Of a stretch of 64,000 nucleotides of DNA, positions 1-9,833 are shown piece by piece. Both the position numbers and the translations under genes were made by a program. Each line of letters begins with the position of its first letter. The first letter of the stretch is position 1. Under the pieces are notes generated by a model. It did not search any database and was not told the origin of the DNA. It saw only the letters and a program-made list of their open reading frames with translations. Origin of the DNA: an uncultured Clostridium sp. (GTDB lineage Bacteria > Bacillota > Clostridia > TANB77 > CAG-508); NCBI GenBank assembly GCA_948465565.1, contig CAOJXR010000001.1, positions 604,429-668,428 of the forward strand. The letters are read 5' to 3'.

Positions 1-550
<550 letters not shown>

Positions 551-556
551 TTTCAT

Positions 557-914
557 CTCTCCTTACCTCTCATTTTACACAAAATAATTTTACCCAACAC
601 ACAAAATGCCGTCAATCCCACTAAATCTTAGAATTCCAACGTTTTATACGCTAGAACTCTAAGTTTTTCTTACTTTTTCAAAAATTAATTTTTTTTATTA
701 TATCCCCCTCAGCTTTTAAGTAAGTCTTTCTTTTATTTAGGATGACTATCTTCTTGACTATCATTACCTAGTAATAATAAAATAATTAGACGCCATATTA
801 GTTCATAAAATGACACTATGTACACCCCCTCTCACAAAGATTTCCCTTATGAAAATGATGTTCCTATTATACTTTATAACCTTACCGTTTTTAATTTAAA
901 TTTCGCAACTCATA
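557..914. other. Intergenic region with an imperfect palindrome
   Basis: About 360 bases separate the minus-strand surface gene from the plus-strand MFS gene. It contains an imperfect inverted repeat (cttagaattc at 627-636 against gaactctaag at 656-665) followed by T residues. It would lie in the 5' leader of the minus-strand gene. I saw no further ORF and cannot assign a function. Confidence 0.35.
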
Positions 915-943
915 TTGATAATAAAAAAATTTATTGTTATACT
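915..943 (+). promoter_or_regulatory. Sigma-A type promoter of the MFS gene
   Basis: TTGATA (915-920), 17-base spacer, TATACT (938-943), followed by AGGAGGC and the ATG at 961. Spacing and hexamers fit a vegetative promoter with a very short leader. Confidence 0.7.
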
Positions 944-960
944 CCATTTAGGAGGCACAA

Positions 961-2274
961 ATGTTAGAAACCAAAGAATTAGAAAAAAATAAAAAACATA
1001 ATTTAAAAATATATTATATATACAAAACCTTTTCTTGGGATTTATTATTTTACTATGCGGTATCATTCATGTTCCTAACAAATTACATGGGACTAACAGC
1101 AGCCGAAATAATCTTTGCAGACGCCTTTTTCCCTTTCTTTAAAATACTATTTCAAATACCATCTACTCTATTAGTTCAAAGATTTGGAAAAAGAACAGGT
1201 CTAATCATTGGAAACATATCATTAGCAATATATATGCTCTTCATTTTAGCCTGCAAAAACATGTACATTCTTCTAATAGGAAACATATTTATGGCACTAG
1301 GATTTGTACTAAAAAGTTTATGTGAGTCAAACCTTCTATACGACTCACTGCCAAATATCCATGAAAAAAGAAAACTATTTTCAAAAATAGATGGAAAAAG
1401 CGCATCATTCCACTACCTATTTGAAGCTGGAACATGCGTCGCATCAGGATTTTTATATACAATAAATCCAAACATACCAATGATTTTATGTTTATTATGT
1501 GTATTAATTTCACTACTTTTAGCACATTTATTTAAACCTGTTCCAGTTGACACAACAAACGATAACGAAGAACACAGCACCAAAACAACACTATCAAAAA
1601 GATTAAAAGAATATATGAGAAATCTAAAAAACGCATTCAAGTTTATCTTCTCTTCCTCAAGATTACGCTCACTAATATACTTCAATGCAATAATGATTTC
1701 CCTAATCTATTTATTAACAAGCTATCGTAGAAGCCTTTTCGCAGACATCGGAATATCAGCCCAAAGTATGGGAATAATCTATGCAGCACTCGGTCTAATA
1801 TCAAGCATATATTCAGGCATAACACCACAGCTTCATAAAATATTCCGTAATAAAATGCTTACATACATGGGACTATATTTCTCATTTTCAATATTCCTAT
1901 CTGGATTAGCAGTATTTCTAAACTTACCATTCAATGTATCAATAATTATTGTACTAGCCTCACAAGCAATCCAATTTGGAATAAAAGGTCCATACTACAC
2001 ATTAATAAAACAATACTTAAGCAGTTTCGCCTCAAGTTCAATGCGTGTAAAAATCATATCAGCAAGCAATCTTATAGAAGGCTTTATATCTGGACTCGTG
2101 TCCTTACTAGGAGCATTTTTATTAACAAAAATGTCAACATCCGCAGCCTCAATAATCATAGGAATTTCATTCTTCATATTAATTGCAATTTTACTAAACT
2201 ACATGAAAACACATGTAGGACTAAAACCAGAAGAATACAGCAATAGAGAAATAAATTTCAAAGAAGTAGAATAA
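961..2274 (+). CDS. Major facilitator superfamily transporter
   Basis: A 437-residue integral membrane protein with about 12 hydrophobic helices and a charged central loop (about residues 195-225). It probably exports or imports a small molecule by proton coupling; the substrate cannot be read from sequence. The segment QRFGKRTG, near residue 80 between helices 2 and 3, corresponds to the family's loop 2-3 signature. AGGAGGC precedes the ATG, and the gene has its own promoter and terminator. It is one of few plus-strand genes in a mostly minus-strand neighbourhood, so it is likely a monocistronic unit. Confidence 0.8.
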   Translation: MLETKELEKNKKHNLKIYYIYKTFSWDLLFYYAVSFMFLTNYMGLTAAEIIFADAFFPFFKILFQIPSTLLVQRFGKRTGLIIGNISLAIYMLFILACKNMYILLIGNIFMALGFVLKSLCESNLLYDSLPNIHEKRKLFSKIDGKSASFHYLFEAGTCVASGFLYTINPNIPMILCLLCVLISLLLAHLFKPVPVDTTNDNEEHSTKTTLSKRLKEYMRNLKNAFKFIFSSSRLRSLIYFNAIMISLIYLLTSYRRSLFADIGISAQSMGIIYAALGLISSIYSGITPQLHKIFRNKMLTYMGLYFSFSIFLSGLAVFLNLPFNVSIIIVLASQAIQFGIKGPYYTLIKQYLSSFASSSMRVKIISASNLIEGFISGLVSLLGAFLLTKMSTSAASIIIGISFFILIAILLNYMKTHVGLKPEEYSNREINFKEVE

Positions 2275-2280
2275 AAGATG

Positions 2281-2333
2281 AAGAAAGTCAGCTACACAAT
2301 ATTTCCGTGCAACTGACTTCCTTTCTTTTTTTA
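2281..2333. terminator. Rho-independent terminator shared by convergent genes
   Basis: Stem AAGAAAGTCAG against CTGACTTCCTTTCTT with a 21-base loop, followed by T residues on the plus strand and on the opposite strand (TTTCTTC). It lies between the convergent MFS and sleB genes. Confidence 0.75.
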
Positions 2334-2339
2334 ACTTTC

Positions 2340-2996
2340 CTATCTACAAAAAATATGCTTACCTATTGTAAGAACCTGAGGTCTACTCCATATCCACTTA
2401 CTAGTAGCAGTAGCCGGATTAAAGTAATAAATACAACCATACGTTGGATCCCATCCATTTATAGCATCCTGTGCAGCCTTTCTAGCAGTAGAATCCGGAG
2501 TCAAATTAATTTGTCCATCAGAAACTGCATCAAAAGCACCAGACTGATACACTACACCAGAAACAGAATTAGGGAAAGACGAACTACGAACCCTATTCAA
2601 AACAACAGCAGCAACCGCAACCTGACCAGTATACGGTTCACCCCTTGCCTCAGAATAAACAACCCTACTAAGTAAGTTCAAATCATTACTACCGCCACCA
2701 CTTGAACCAGAACCACTAGAAGAAGTAATACCCATAGCAGCCAAAGTAGCCTTTCCAGCAATACCATCAGCAGTCAAACCATTACTTCTCTGAAACTTTT
2801 TAACAGCCTGTTCCGTCTTACTACCATAAATTCCATCAACAGACCCAGTATAATACCCCCATCTTTTAAGCTTTTCCTGAATTTGTCTAACTTCCTTTCC
2901 ACTAGAACCCCTTCTGGAAGTAGCAAAAGCAACAGCTCCAACACTAACAATAAGCAATATAACCATAAACATTAATAATATTTTCTTCTTCATCAT
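2340..2996 (-). CDS. sleB: Spore cortex-lytic enzyme SleB-like
   Basis: Signal-anchor helix (KKKILLMFMVILLIV), a peptidoglycan-binding domain (about residues 30-85; VRQIQEKLKRWGYY, DGIYGSKTEQAVKKFQ), a Gly/Ser linker, and a C-terminal cell-wall hydrolase domain (LLSRVVYSEARGE, with the conserved Glu, and VAAVVLNRV). This matches SleB, the lytic transglycosylase that degrades cortex during germination. I chose the ATG at 2996 because GTGAGG lies just upstream and the signal sequence follows; an open frame continues further upstream but lacks a ribosome site. SleB is often followed by ypeB; here a terminator follows instead. It supports a spore former. Confidence 0.85.
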   Translation of the reverse strand: MMKKKILLMFMVILLIVSVGAVAFATSRRGSSGKEVRQIQEKLKRWGYYTGSVDGIYGSKTEQAVKKFQRSNGLTADGIAGKATLAAMGITSSSGSGSSGGGSNDLNLLSRVVYSEARGEPYTGQVAVAAVVLNRVRSSSFPNSVSGVVYQSGAFDAVSDGQINLTPDSTARKAAQDAINGWDPTYGCIYYFNPATATSKWIWSRPQVLTIGKHIFCR

Positions 2997-3093
2997 AACC
3001 TCACAAAAAATTATCTTAATTATTTTATAGTTATTATTCCTAAAAAAAGAAAAAATATACAAATCACAATTTGTATATTTTTCGTTATCTTTT

Positions 3094-3116
3094 CCGTCAT
3101 CAGGTTGGAAAAAGAT
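3094..3116. repeat. 23-base dispersed repeat, copy 1
   Basis: ccgtcatcaggttggaaaaa plus gat at 3094-3116 is identical to 42696-42718. Both copies lie just beyond or within the terminator hairpin of a minus-strand gene. Confidence 0.8.
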
Positions 3117-3132
3117 TGCTTATCTTTCCAAC
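3104..3132 (-). terminator. Hairpin downstream of fhs
   Basis: Minus strand reads GTTGGAAAGAT, loop AAGCA, ATCTTTTTCCAAC: a hairpin 11 bases after the fhs stop. The T-rich stretch is within the 3' arm, so it is not a textbook terminator. It overlaps repeat copy 1. Confidence 0.5.
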
Positions 3133-3142
3133 GCCTAAACGC

Positions 3143-4804
3143 CTAAAATAAACCTACAATATTTCCATCTGAGTCAAGCCCAATCTTCTCCGCAGCCGGA
3201 ATCTCTGGCAATCCAGGCATAGTAAAAATATTACCTGTAATCGCAACAACAAATTCAGCACCATTCTTCCAAATAATCTCTTTAACGTGAATTTTAAAAG
3301 GCTCTTCACACTGTAAATTTTTAGGATCATCTGAAAAAGAATATTGTGTCTTAGCAATACAAACAGGAAAATTTCCACATCCTAGTTCTTGTATCTTCTC
3401 AATTTCAGCCATAGCCTCATCAGAAAACTCTACATCTTCTGCACCATAAACTTTTTTCGCAACACATCTAATCTTCTCATCAATAGAATCATTCAAATCA
3501 TACATAAACTCTAATTTACTATCTTCATCAGTAGCCTTCATAACCTTTTCAGCCAAATCAATAGCACCATCTCCACCATGTGCCCATACTTCAGCCAAAC
3601 TCAATTCTACGCCCTTTTCTCTCAATCTATCTGACAATAAACTAATCTCATTTTCAGTATCTTGTAAATATCTATTAATAGCAACAACAACAGGCTTTTT
3701 AAATTTATTTTTCAAATTGTCAACATGTCTTAATAAATTCTCAACTCCCTTATCTAAACATTCCAAATTTTCATTTTTAATATCATCAATAGCCTGTCCA
3801 CCATGATATTTAAGAGCCTTAATCGTAGCAACACATACAATACATGCAGGTTCAATACTGGCAGCTCTACACTTAATATCCAAAAACTTCTCAGCACCCA
3901 AATCAGCACCAAAACCAGCCTCAGTAACAGTATAATCACCAAGTCTCATAGCCATTTTAGTGGCAACAACACTATTGCAACCATGTGCAATATTAGCAAA
4001 AGGACCACCATGAATGATGGCAGGATTTCCCTCTAAAGTTTGAACCAAATTAGGATTAAACGCATCTTTCAAAAGAACAGTCATAGCCCCTTCAGCCTTC
4101 AAATCCTTAGCATAAACAGGCTCATCATTTTCATTAAATCCAATAACAATATTTCCTAAACGTCTTTCCAAGTCTTTCAAATCCCTTGCCAAGCAGAAGA
4201 TTGCCATAATTTCAGACGCAACAGTTATATCAAACCCATCTTCTCTTGAAACTTGTCTTTTCTCCTTAGATAAACCAACTTCAACCTTTCTCAAACATCT
4301 ATCATTTAAATCAACACATCTCTTCCAAATAACTCTCTTAATACCAAGCTTATTACCAAAATACAAATGATTATCAATCATAGCTGCAAGCAAATTATTA
4401 GCAGAAGTTATTGCATGAATATCACCAGTAAAATGAAGGTTAATATCTTCCATAGGAATAACTTGAGCATATCCACCACCTGTAGCACCACCCTTAATCC
4501 CAAAAACAGGACCAAGAGATGGTTCTCTCAAAGCAAGAACAGCCCTTTTTCCACATTTATTAATAGCATCAGCCAATCCAATAGAAATAGTAGTCTTTCC
4601 TTCTCCTAAAGGTGTAGGATTTATAGAAGTAACTAAAATAAGTTTTCCATCTTCTTTTTCTTTTAATTTCTCCATATACTTATTAGAAATCTTTGCCTTG
4701 TACTTACCATATTGTTCTAAATATTCATCAGGAATCTTCAAACTCTCAGCAATCTTACCAATTCTCTCAGGAACAACACTTCTTGCAATTTCAATATCTT
4801 CCAT
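3143..4804 (-). CDS. fhs: Formate--tetrahydrofolate ligase
   Basis: 553 residues, close to the usual length. It ligates formate to tetrahydrofolate using ATP, giving 10-formyl-THF for purine synthesis, fMet-tRNA and the Wood-Ljungdahl methyl branch. The ATP loop TPLGEGKTT (about residues 63-71), the segment FGIKGGATGGGY and the C-terminal GNIFTMPGLP are all recognisable. The last gene of the long minus-strand housekeeping run, 38 bases downstream of the DUF212 gene. Proximity to fmt and def, which use and remove formyl groups, is suggestive. Full length, no anomalies. Confidence 0.95.
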   Translation of the reverse strand: MEDIEIARSVVPERIGKIAESLKIPDEYLEQYGKYKAKISNKYMEKLKEKEDGKLILVTSINPTPLGEGKTTISIGLADAINKCGKRAVLALREPSLGPVFGIKGGATGGGYAQVIPMEDINLHFTGDIHAITSANNLLAAMIDNHLYFGNKLGIKRVIWKRCVDLNDRCLRKVEVGLSKEKRQVSREDGFDITVASEIMAIFCLARDLKDLERRLGNIVIGFNENDEPVYAKDLKAEGAMTVLLKDAFNPNLVQTLEGNPAIIHGGPFANIAHGCNSVVATKMAMRLGDYTVTEAGFGADLGAEKFLDIKCRAASIEPACIVCVATIKALKYHGGQAIDDIKNENLECLDKGVENLLRHVDNLKNKFKKPVVVAINRYLQDTENEISLLSDRLREKGVELSLAEVWAHGGDGAIDLAEKVMKATDEDSKLEFMYDLNDSIDEKIRCVAKKVYGAEDVEFSDEAMAEIEKIQELGCGNFPVCIAKTQYSFSDDPKNLQCEEPFKIHVKEIIWKNGAEFVVAITGNIFTMPGLPEIPAAEKIGLDSDGNIVGLF

Positions 4805-4842
4805 AAATACTCCTCCATCTTTTACTATATTTATTTATGTAA

Positions 4843-5271
4843 TTAAACTAGTAAACCGACAACAATACCAACAACAGCTCCCACAAAAACCTGCAACGGC
4901 GTGTGTCCCAACACCTCAACTAATTTCTCTTGAAACTCTACAGAACTCAAATTAGGCGATGCAATAATCTTGTTAAGCAAAGTAGCCTGTTTCCCTGCAG
5001 CCCTTCTAACACCGGCAGCATCATACATTACAATAACTGCAAAAACACAAGCCATTGCAAAAATTCCGCTTCCAAATCCATACTCTCTACCAATCATACT
5101 AGCCAAACAAGTAACAACAGCAGAATGAGAACTAGGCATACCACCTGCACCCATCAATCTTTTAAAATTAAATTTCTTAGTCATAATAAGCTCTGTCAAA
5201 ACCTTAAACACTTGAATACAAGCCCATACAATAATTGGTACATATAAAAATTTATTAAAAACCTCTTCCAT
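4843..5271 (-). CDS. Divergent PAP2 / DUF212 membrane protein
   Basis: About 142 residues with three to four hydrophobic segments. The motif GAGGMPSSHSA (about residues 40-50) is the acid-phosphatase/vanadium-haloperoxidase related signature of the DUF212 (YuiD) family, and YDAAGVRRAAGKQA follows. Probably a membrane phosphatase-like protein; substrate unknown. I prefer the ATG at 5271 because the GGGGAG ending xseB would serve it, although the 13-base spacing is long. The gene is closely packed behind xseB and is likely co-transcribed. Confidence 0.8.
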   Translation of the reverse strand: MEEVFNKFLYVPIIVWACIQVFKVLTELIMTKKFNFKRLMGAGGMPSSHSAVVTCLASMIGREYGFGSGIFAMACVFAVIVMYDAAGVRRAAGKQATLLNKIIASPNLSSVEFQEKLVEVLGHTPLQVFVGAVVGIVVGLLV

Positions 5272-5281
5272 ATTAATTTTG

Positions 5282-5515
5282 TTACTCCCCTGCCACAAAA
5301 TTCTCTTCCTTTAAATCTCCATTTTCATTCAACAAAATAGTAATTCTCTTTTCAGCTTCCTCAATCTTTTTATTACAATCTTTAGCAAGCTTCATTCCAT
5401 TTTCAAACTTATTAATAGACTCATCTAAATTAAGATTATCTTTCTCCAAAGACTTAACTATATCCTCAAGTTCAACAATCATTTCCTCAAAGCTTTTTTC
5501 ACTTTCCATATCCAT
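5282..5515 (-). CDS. xseB: Exodeoxyribonuclease VII small subunit
   Basis: About 77 residues, mostly helical and charged: SFEEMIVELEDIVKSLE, then LDESINKFENGMKLAK, the diagnostic segments of XseB. With XseA it forms exonuclease VII, which degrades single-stranded DNA to oligonucleotides. AGAAGGGGGACT precedes two in-frame ATGs (5515 and 5509); the second has the better spacing. It follows xseA by 10 bases, as usual. Confidence 0.9.
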   Translation of the reverse strand: MDMESEKSFEEMIVELEDIVKSLEKDNLNLDESINKFENGMKLAKDCNKKIEEAEKRITILLNENGDLKEENFVAGE

Positions 5516-5525
5516 AGTCCCCCTT

Positions 5526-6714
5526 CTATAACACCTTTGCTTGAGCATTACCATCAGTAAGTCTCAAATCAATAATATCGTCTTTTTTCAAATCCTTAAC
5601 AGACTTAATAACACAACTATCTTTCTCCAAAATTCCATATCCTCTAGCCAAAGTCTTAAGCGGACTAATGCCATCTAACATAGTCACAATCTCAACCATT
5701 TTCATCTTATAGTCTTTCATCTTAGAATTAATACTCGTATCCATTCTCTTAAGCAAATTATCTATTTTCAAATAATTTTCTTTAATCTTATAATCAGGCT
5801 CTTTAAAAACCCTTGAAGCCATACACTTTTCATATCTTAGCCTCATAACCTCAAGTCTTTTTTTCAATAACAATTGCAATCTCTTCTTATATAAATATAA
5901 CTTATCTTGCAATTCAGATATATCAGCAACAGCCAATTCTGCTGCTGCTGAAGGTGTTGGAGCTCTCAAATCAGCCACAAAATCAGCAATTGTAAAATCT
6001 GTCTCATGTCCAACAGCTGAAATAACAGGCAATTCTGAATCATAAATTGCTCTAGCAACAATTTCTTCATTAAAAGGCCATAAATCCTCTAAAGAACCAC
6101 CACCTCTAGCAACAATCAAAACATCAGCCAATTTTCTCTCATTCATCAACCTAATTCCATCCGCAATTTTCTCAGCAGCACCAGGTCCCTGAACAGGAAC
6201 TGGATACAAACGAATATAGCAATTAGGATTTCTACGAGTAGAAACATTTATAATATCTCTAATAACAGCACCAGTATTAGAAGTCAAAACACCTATAATT
6301 TTAGGCATCATAGGAATTGGTTTTTTATGTACTCTATCAAATAATCCCTCTTTTTCCAACTTGTCTTTAAGTTCATTATACTTTGTATATAAATCACCCA
6401 CTCCATCCTCTTGCATAGCCTTACAATAAATTTGATAAACACCATCTCTCTCAAAAACAGCCACACTACCAAGCAAATTAACCTTCATACCATCTTTAGG
6501 CACAAACTTTAAAGTAGCTGCTTGAGTCTTAAACATAATGCATTTAATCAAAGAACCCTCATCCTTTAGCGTAAAATACAAATGACCGTGTATAATGATG
6601 CTTAAAGTTTGAGATTTCACCCTTAACAAAAACATTTTTCAAAAACTCATCCTCAGCTACCTTATTTTTCATATATTTATTTAAATCCGAAACTGAAATC
6701 GGTTCTATGTTCAT
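5526..6714 (-). CDS. xseA: Exodeoxyribonuclease VII large subunit, needs +1 shift at CGG
   Basis: The gene starts at ATG 6714 behind GGAGG and encodes the OB-fold N terminus (SVSDLNKY, VKGEISNFKHHYT). At codon 43 the frame reads CGG and would stop soon after. Skipping the C gives GGT and continues with GHLYFTLKDEG to residue 395. The rest is a normal XseA: ARGGGSLEDLWPFNEE, HETDFTIADFVADLRAPTPSAA, and a coiled C-terminal part. The glycine restored at the junction is part of the family's conserved GHLYFTLKD segment. Either +1 recoding or a one-base error at 6588 explains the break; the eight matching cases in the window favour recoding. Confidence 0.88.
6586..6588 (-). other. +1 frameshift site, CGG codon 43 of xseA
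   Basis: Zero frame ACA CGG TCA; the protein requires ACA (C) GGT CAT, giving Thr-Gly-His. CGG is exactly in phase with the upstream ATG. Confidence 0.8.
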
Positions 6715-6731
6715 TATTCCCCTCCTGTTGT

Positions 6732-7127
6732 CTATCGTACTATACTCGCTAAGACTCCATTAACAAATAATGGCGCAGCCTCATCTCCATACTTCTTAGC
6801 CAACTCAACTGCCTCATTTATAGCAACTTTAAATGGAATCTCCATATACTTAATCTCATAAATTGCAATTTTCAAAATGGCCAAATTAACTTTTGAAATT
6901 CTTTGAACAGTCCAATCCTTTTTCAAATTCTCTGAAATCAATCTCAAGATTTCGTCACTATGAGCATTAATTCCATCAAAAATAGAATTCAAATATTGGG
7001 TAGCCTGTTTATCATTCACATTATTTTCACTAATAAACAAATTTAATTGTTCTTTATCATATTCCTTTTGAACTTCCATTCCATACATAGCTTTAAACGC
7101 AAGTTCTCTAATAGCAGATCTATTCAT
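6732..7127 (-). CDS. nusB: Transcription antitermination factor NusB
   Basis: 131 residues, all helical, of normal length: [17 protein letters not shown] at the N terminus and the C-terminal [25 protein letters not shown] typical of NusB. It binds boxA RNA with NusE (ribosomal S10) for rRNA antitermination. It lies between the Asp23/AmaP genes and xseA in the same order seen in many Firmicutes. Confidence 0.93.
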   Translation of the reverse strand: MNRSAIRELAFKAMYGMEVQKEYDKEQLNLFISENNVNDKQATQYLNSIFDGINAHSDEILRLISENLKKDWTVQRISKVNLAILKIAIYEIKYMEIPFKVAINEAVELAKKYGDEAAPLFVNGVLASIVR

Positions 7128-7142
7128 TTTCTTCTCCTAAAA

Positions 7143-7346
7143 TTATAACTTATCAATAAAATTTTTTATCTTATCTTTTACATCATCTTTATTTGTTTGG
7201 AAGTACCATCCACCATAAACACCCAAAACTATAAGTGCAATAGGCACTATCCATTCATATATTCCAGTAGCAATAATAATAATTGCTACTATCAAACCTA
7301 TAATAGGATATTTATTATCAACTATGAATTGTAAAAATTTCTCCAT
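7143..7346 (-). CDS. DUF2273 small membrane protein
   Basis: About 67 residues with two hydrophobic helices (YPIIGLIVAIIIIATGIYEW and IVPIALIVLGVYGGWYF) and a charged C terminus. This is the small membrane partner found beside amaP and asp23 in Firmicutes envelope-stress loci. An AAAGG ribosome site fits the fourth codon ATG at 7346 better than the first ATG at 7355. The role is probably membrane anchoring or stabilising of the Asp23 complex, inferred from context. Confidence 0.8.
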   Translation of the reverse strand: MEKFLQFIVDNKYPIIGLIVAIIIIATGIYEWIVPIALIVLGVYGGWYFQTNKDDVKDKIKNFIDKL

Positions 7347-7375
7347 ATTCGCCATCCTTTCTGAGCAGCTATATA

Positions 7376-7918
7376 CTACGCTGTCTGAGTTTTCTTCTCT
7401 TGCTCAATTCCTTTTATTTTTATATTAATTTCCTTAACATCTAAATCAGTCGCCTTCTTAATAATCATTTTAATATTTTCCTGTAACTTAGCAGAAGTCT
7501 CCTTCATAACAATGCTATCCTTAACAGAAACAACAATATTAATAATTATATCCTTATTTGTAGTAAACTCTATCTTAACACTCTCTTGCTTAACATCATT
7601 ATTTTTCTTTAAAACTGACTCAACCAAATTAGAAATAGAATCTTTCGTAATTAATAATGAACCATTTTCATTCTCAAGCAAAATCCCATTAACATTCTCT
7701 TTTCTTGAATCACTTTTCAAGAAAACATTTGCAATAGACCACAATGAAAGTAAAACACAAACACAAATTGTAATAGCCAAATTCTCAGACAAAACCTCAA
7801 ATAAATCATCAAATACACTTACACTTATCAAATTTGTACTTACAAACATTGTAAAACATGAAAGTATTAAAACTATAGCTGAAAATACAATTATACTAAA
7901 TCTCTCAACTAATCTCAT
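7376..7918 (-). CDS. amaP: Alkaline shock response membrane anchor protein AmaP
   Basis: 180 residues: two N-terminal membrane helices (about residues 8-30 and 48-66) followed by an Asp23-like cytosolic domain (SLLITKDSISNLVES, INIVVSVKDSIV). AmaP tethers Asp23 to the membrane in staphylococci; the same task is likely here. It sits between asp23 and the DUF2273 gene, 23 bases from asp23. Confidence 0.85.
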   Translation of the reverse strand: MRLVERFSIIVFSAIVLILSCFTMFVSTNLISVSVFDDLFEVLSENLAITICVCVLLSLWSIANVFLKSDSRKENVNGILLENENGSLLITKDSISNLVESVLKKNNDVKQESVKIEFTTNKDIIINIVVSVKDSIVMKETSAKLQENIKMIIKKATDLDVKEINIKIKGIEQEKKTQTA

Positions 7919-7941
7919 AAAAACTATCCTTTCCTCCTTAG

Positions 7942-8331
7942 TTAGTCTCTATTGTCATCATCTTCAGGCAAATTAACACCCTGAACATGAACATTAACCT
8001 CTAAAACTTTAAGCCCTGTCATAGACTCAACAGCCTTCTTAACTCTATTTTGAATCTCATAAGCAATCTCTGGAATTCTAGCTCCATATTCCACAATAAT
8101 ATTAACATCTATCTTAGTACTCTTTTCACCAGCATCAACCTTAATTCCCTTTGACATTCTTTTTCCAAAAACATCTGAAATCCCACCAGACATTGAAAAA
8201 ACGCCAGGAACCTCACTAGCAGCTTTATTTGCAATTGCAGCTATAACATCATTCGCGATACGAATTCCTTCGCCTTCACCATTCTCAAGTTTAACTTCCT
8301 CATTAACATTATTTTCCTCTTCCATCTGCAA
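7942..8331 (-). CDS. asp23: Asp23/Gls24 family envelope stress protein
   Basis: 129 residues. The core GIRIANDVIAAIANKAASEV, PGVFSMSGG and VNIIVEYGARIPEIAYEIQ, ending in VNVHVQGVNL, is typical of the family. It forms a peripheral membrane layer with AmaP and responds to cell-envelope stress. The acidic N terminus (residues 2-15) is variable in the family. The start at 8331 is preceded by AAGGAGG. First gene of the asp23-amaP-DUF2273-nusB group. Confidence 0.88.
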   Translation of the reverse strand: MQMEEENNVNEEVKLENGEGEGIRIANDVIAAIANKAASEVPGVFSMSGGISDVFGKRMSKGIKVDAGEKSTKIDVNIIVEYGARIPEIAYEIQNRVKKAVESMTGLKVLEVNVHVQGVNLPEDDDNRD

Positions 8332-8381
8332 TCCTCCTTAATATTTTATAGTATATCAATTATATGTTTTTTTTACAACTA

Positions 8382-9317
8382 TTATTTAAATTTCTCACCT
8401 ATTTCAATACTATTACCCCTCAAATAATCTGATATACTCATTCTTCTAGCATTTTCACCCTGAACTTCCAAAACAGAAATTACCTTATCAACAGTAGAAA
8501 TAAACAATCCTTCTTTATGATTAGCCAAAATTACAGTTCCAGGCTCTTGGCAAGGCTTTTCATTAACAATCTCCACTTTCCAGAACTTTATTTTCTTATC
8601 ATTTAAAAATGAATAAGCTCCCATAAATGGATTTAATCCTCTAACCAAATCCTTAATCTCTTTCGCAGTTTTATTTTTCCAATCAATAATTGCAATATCC
8701 TTATTTAACATTGGAGCCATCGTAAACTCCTCACCCTGTTTCTCTCTTTGAACGCTCCCATCTTCTATCACTTCTAGAGTCTTAACTAAAAGATTACCAC
8801 CAATTACAGACAATCTATCCCACAATTCACCAGTAGTCTCATTCTCCCCAATTTGTACAACTTCCTTTAAAATCATATCACCAGTATCCATACCCTCATC
8901 CATAAACATTGTAGTAACACCAGTCTCTTTATCCCCATTTATCACAGCCCATTGAATAGGAGCAGCACCTCTATACTTAGGAAGAAGTGAACCATGTACA
9001 TTTATACATCCAAACCTAGGAATCTCTAAAATTTCTTTTGGAATAATCTTACCATAAGCCACAACGCAAATCACATCTGGATTTATCTCTCTAATCTTTT
9101 CAGCAAATTCTTCATTATTTCTAACTTTCAAAGGTTGAACAATCTCTAGTCCCTGAGAAATCGCATATTCCTTAACTTCAGAAGGAATCATCTTCATTCC
9201 TCTACCCTTTGGTTTATCTGGATTAGTCACAACCAATTCAATCTCATGGCCAGCCTCAACTAACGATTTCAAAGAATCCCTAGCAAAATCTGGTGTTCCC
9301 ATAAAAACAATTCTCAT
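8382..9317 (-). CDS. fmt: Methionyl-tRNA formyltransferase
   Basis: 311 residues. N-terminal Rossmann fold with MRIVFMGTPDFA, the catalytic NVHGSLLPKYRGAAPIQWA (Asn, His) and the Asp loop EGMDTGDM, then a C-terminal OB-like domain. It formylates Met-tRNAi with 10-formyl-THF before initiation. It follows def by 13 bases, the standard def-fmt pair; fhs downstream supplies the formyl donor. Confidence 0.95.
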   Translation of the reverse strand: MRIVFMGTPDFARDSLKSLVEAGHEIELVVTNPDKPKGRGMKMIPSEVKEYAISQGLEIVQPLKVRNNEEFAEKIREINPDVICVVAYGKIIPKEILEIPRFGCINVHGSLLPKYRGAAPIQWAVINGDKETGVTTMFMDEGMDTGDMILKEVVQIGENETTGELWDRLSVIGGNLLVKTLEVIEDGSVQREKQGEEFTMAPMLNKDIAIIDWKNKTAKEIKDLVRGLNPFMGAYSFLNDKKIKFWKVEIVNEKPCQEPGTVILANHKEGLFISTVDKVISVLEVQGENARRMSISDYLRGNSIEIGEKFK

Positions 9318-9330
9318 TCATAGCCTCCTA

Positions 9331-9813
9331 TTATTTCTCTTGAGGAGTAATAATCTCAAAAGTACCTGGAATAATTTTTTTCTTAAAAGTCTCACCATTC
9401 AAATGATCTATTTCATGTTGAAGAGCCTGTGCCAACAATTCTTCAGCCTCTATAACAACTTCCTTACCATCTAAGTCTAAAGCCTTAACCTTAACTCTAA
9501 TAGACCTCTCAACTTTTCCATATTGTGTTGGAAAACTCAAACACCCTTCCTCAACTTCCACAGTTTCTTCAGACTTTTCTATTATTTCTGGATTTATCAA
9601 AACAAACTTAGAAACATCATCATATAAATCAATTACAATAATTCTCTTCAAAACACCAACTTGAACACCAGCTAGTCCAACTCCATCAAACTTATGCATA
9701 GTATCCATCATATCTTCCGCAAGTTCCTTAATCTTATCATCTATAACCTCTATAGGTCTAGATTTTTTTGATAAAATCTCATCACCTTCATATCTCAAAG
9801 TTCTTATTGCCAT
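9331..9813 (-). CDS. def: Peptide deformylase
   Basis: About 160 residues with all three motifs: [10 protein letters not shown] (I), EEGCLSFP with the metal Cys (II), and QHEIDHLNG with the catalytic HExxDH (III). Removes the formyl group from nascent proteins. The start at ATG 9813 is preceded by AAGGGGAA at proper distance; an upstream GTG at 9822 is too close to that site. Co-transcribed between priA and fmt. Confidence 0.93.
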   Translation of the reverse strand: MAIRTLRYEGDEILSKKSRPIEVIDDKIKELAEDMMDTMHKFDGVGLAGVQVGVLKRIIVIDLYDDVSKFVLINPEIIEKSEETVEVEEGCLSFPTQYGKVERSIRVKVKALDLDGKEVVIEAEELLAQALQHEIDHLNGETFKKKIIPGTFEIITPQEK

Positions 9814-9833
9814 TTTTAACACTTCCCCTTCTA

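Noticed and set aside
2307..2675. Plus-strand open frame over sleB
   Set aside because: Antisense of a clearly recognisable SleB; no ribosome site.
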